NCBI GenBank assembly: GCA_020052215.1
Contig: JAGVPN010000047.1
Location: 1-6,177 of the forward strand
Source of the DNA: Syntrophobacterales bacterium
GTDB lineage: Bacteria > Desulfobacterota > Desulfobaccia > Desulfobaccales > 0-14-0-80-60-11
Reading direction: 5' to 3'
DNA: 6,177 bases
The notes under the pieces were generated by a model. It saw only the letters and a list, made by a program, of their open reading frames with translations. It did no database searches and was not told the DNA's origin. Below, piece after piece: positions 5,402-6,177 of this stretch. The position numbers were made by a program, and so were the translations under genes. The number at the start of each line of letters is the position of its first letter. Position 1 is the first letter of the stretch.

Positions 5402-6177
5402 TTATTTTATTGTTTGCCGGATCTGGTCCACCAGCTTTTTAGTTTCGCCGGAGGCGGTCTCGATCACCGGGGCCGTAGCCTTGCGGAAAGCAGCCAAATC
5501 CGGATTTTCTTCCACCAGCATGCCTGCGATTTTAAGTTCGGCCAACTGTTTGGCCTCGTTGTCGCGGATGAAACTGCGGCCCTGGAGCGCCGCCTTGCGG
5601 GCGCAGTCCAAAACGATCTTGCGCTCGTCCGCGGGCAGGCCGTCGATGAATGTCTTGTTGGCCACAAAGACCAGGGCCGAATAGACATGCCGGGTCAGGG
5701 TCAGATATTTTTGCCCGGCCTCGTAGAGCTTGGCGGCGTGTATCACGGCGATCGGATTTTCCTGGCCGTCGATCACCCCCTGCTGAAGCTGGGTGAAAAT
5801 GGGCCAGGCCATGGGGGTGGGGTTAGCTCCGATGGCCCTCCAGATGGCCAGGTGGGTGGGGGCTTCCATGGTGCGGATTTTCAGAGCCTTGAGGTCATCG
5901 GGTGTTTTTACCGGGCGCTTGGCATTGGTGACGTTGCGAAAGCCGTTGTCCAGATAGGCAATGGCAAACAACCCGGATTTCTCAAATTTCTTGCCCAGTT
6001 CCTGTCCGATGGCCCCGTCGAGGACCTTGTCGGCCATCTCGTAGGAGGGCAGGAGAAAAGGCATTTCCAGGGCCTTGATCTCGGGAACGAATGCCTCGAT
6101 AGGGCCGGTGGTGCACACCGACATCTGGGTGGTGCCCAACTGGATCTGTTGCAACACCTGTGTCTCGCTGCCCAGGG
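5402..6177 (-). CDS. dctP: TRAP transporter substrate-binding protein DctP, N-terminus outside the window
   Basis: This is the periplasmic binding protein of the TRAP system, of the DctP/SBP_bac_7 type. The frame stays open to the right edge: the six codons upstream of the internal GTG at 6157 read LGSETQ and join VLQQIQLG, matching the usual family sequence (GSEREVLEQVQLG), so 6157 is not the start. About 257 residues are visible; the secretion signal and roughly 70-80 N-terminal residues are missing. Hallmarks, counted from the codon at 6157, are FRNVTNAKRPVKTPDDLK (73-90), KIRTMEAP (93-100) with the conserved arginine R95 that binds the substrate carboxylate, GANPTPM (110-116) and QQGVIDGQENP (125-135). 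This arginine indicates a carboxylate ligand. The neighbouring D-lactate-dehydrogenase-type flavoprotein suggests lactate, glycolate or another 2-hydroxyacid. It is the first visible gene of the minus-strand operon; its promoter lies beyond the window. Confidence 0.94.
   Translation of the reverse strand, partial: LGSETQVLQQIQLGTTQMSVCTTGPIEAFVPEIKALEMPFLLPSYEMADKVLDGAIGQELGKKFEKSGLFAIAYLDNGFRNVTNAKRPVKTPDDLKALKIRTMEAPTHLAIWRAIGANPTPMAWPIFTQLQQGVIDGQENPIAVIHAAKLYEAGQKYLTLTRHVYSALVFVANKTFIDGLPADERKIVLDCARKAALQGRSFIRDNEAKQLAELKIAGMLVEENPDLAAFRKATAPVIETASGETKKLVDQIRQTIK

Noticed and set aside
6155..6157. GTG at 6157 as the start of dctP
   Set aside because: The frame continues to the window edge with residues LGSETQ that match the family, and a start here would lack the secretion signal and N-terminal domain.

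Overview
The window looks like a piece of an anaerobic or facultative proteobacterial-type chromosome, most likely a sulfate-reducing or related Desulfobacterota lineage. That placement is an inference from gene content (a short QueG-like iron-sulfur protein, a TRAP carboxylate transporter beside a D-lactate-dehydrogenase-type flavoprotein) and from the GTTAAC/CGGTT-rich intergenic palindrome. No rRNA, tRNA, CRISPR array, transposase or phage gene is visible.

Left part (1-2019, visibly AT-rich). Positions 1-543 hold no convincing gene but several dyads and, at the right end, a good -35 hexamer (TTGACA, 510-515) overlapped by two tandem SlyA/MarR-like palindromes (524-535 and 539-550). These precede a plus-strand two-gene unit: a short epoxyqueuosine-reductase-like double [4Fe-4S] protein and a MarR-family regulator. 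The annotated ATG of the first gene (544) lies inside the second palindrome and has no ribosome binding site. A near-perfect Shine-Dalgarno (565-572) instead sits 8 nt before an in-frame ATC codon at 580, so a non-AUG start is a real possibility. The regulator probably controls its own operon through the tandem sites.

Right part (2020-6177, visibly GC-richer, all minus strand). Reading leftward from the right edge: dctP (substrate-binding protein, N-terminus cut by the window edge), a 94-bp imperfect palindrome, dctQ (small membrane subunit), dctM (large membrane subunit, 4-nt overlap with dctQ), and an FAD-dependent 2-hydroxyacid dehydrogenase of the D-lactate dehydrogenase (LDHD/GlcD) family. 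Together they suggest a compact import-and-oxidise unit: DctP captures a 2-hydroxymonocarboxylate such as D-lactate or glycolate in the periplasm, DctQM imports it with Na+ or H+, and the flavoprotein oxidises it to the 2-oxoacid.

The two halves converge at about 1861-2019, where base composition changes and no clear terminator is seen. I see no clear new multi-gene defence, mobile or biosynthetic system. The points most worth checking are the non-AUG start with its tandem operators, the apparent loss of a third gene after marR, and the palindrome inside the transporter operon.
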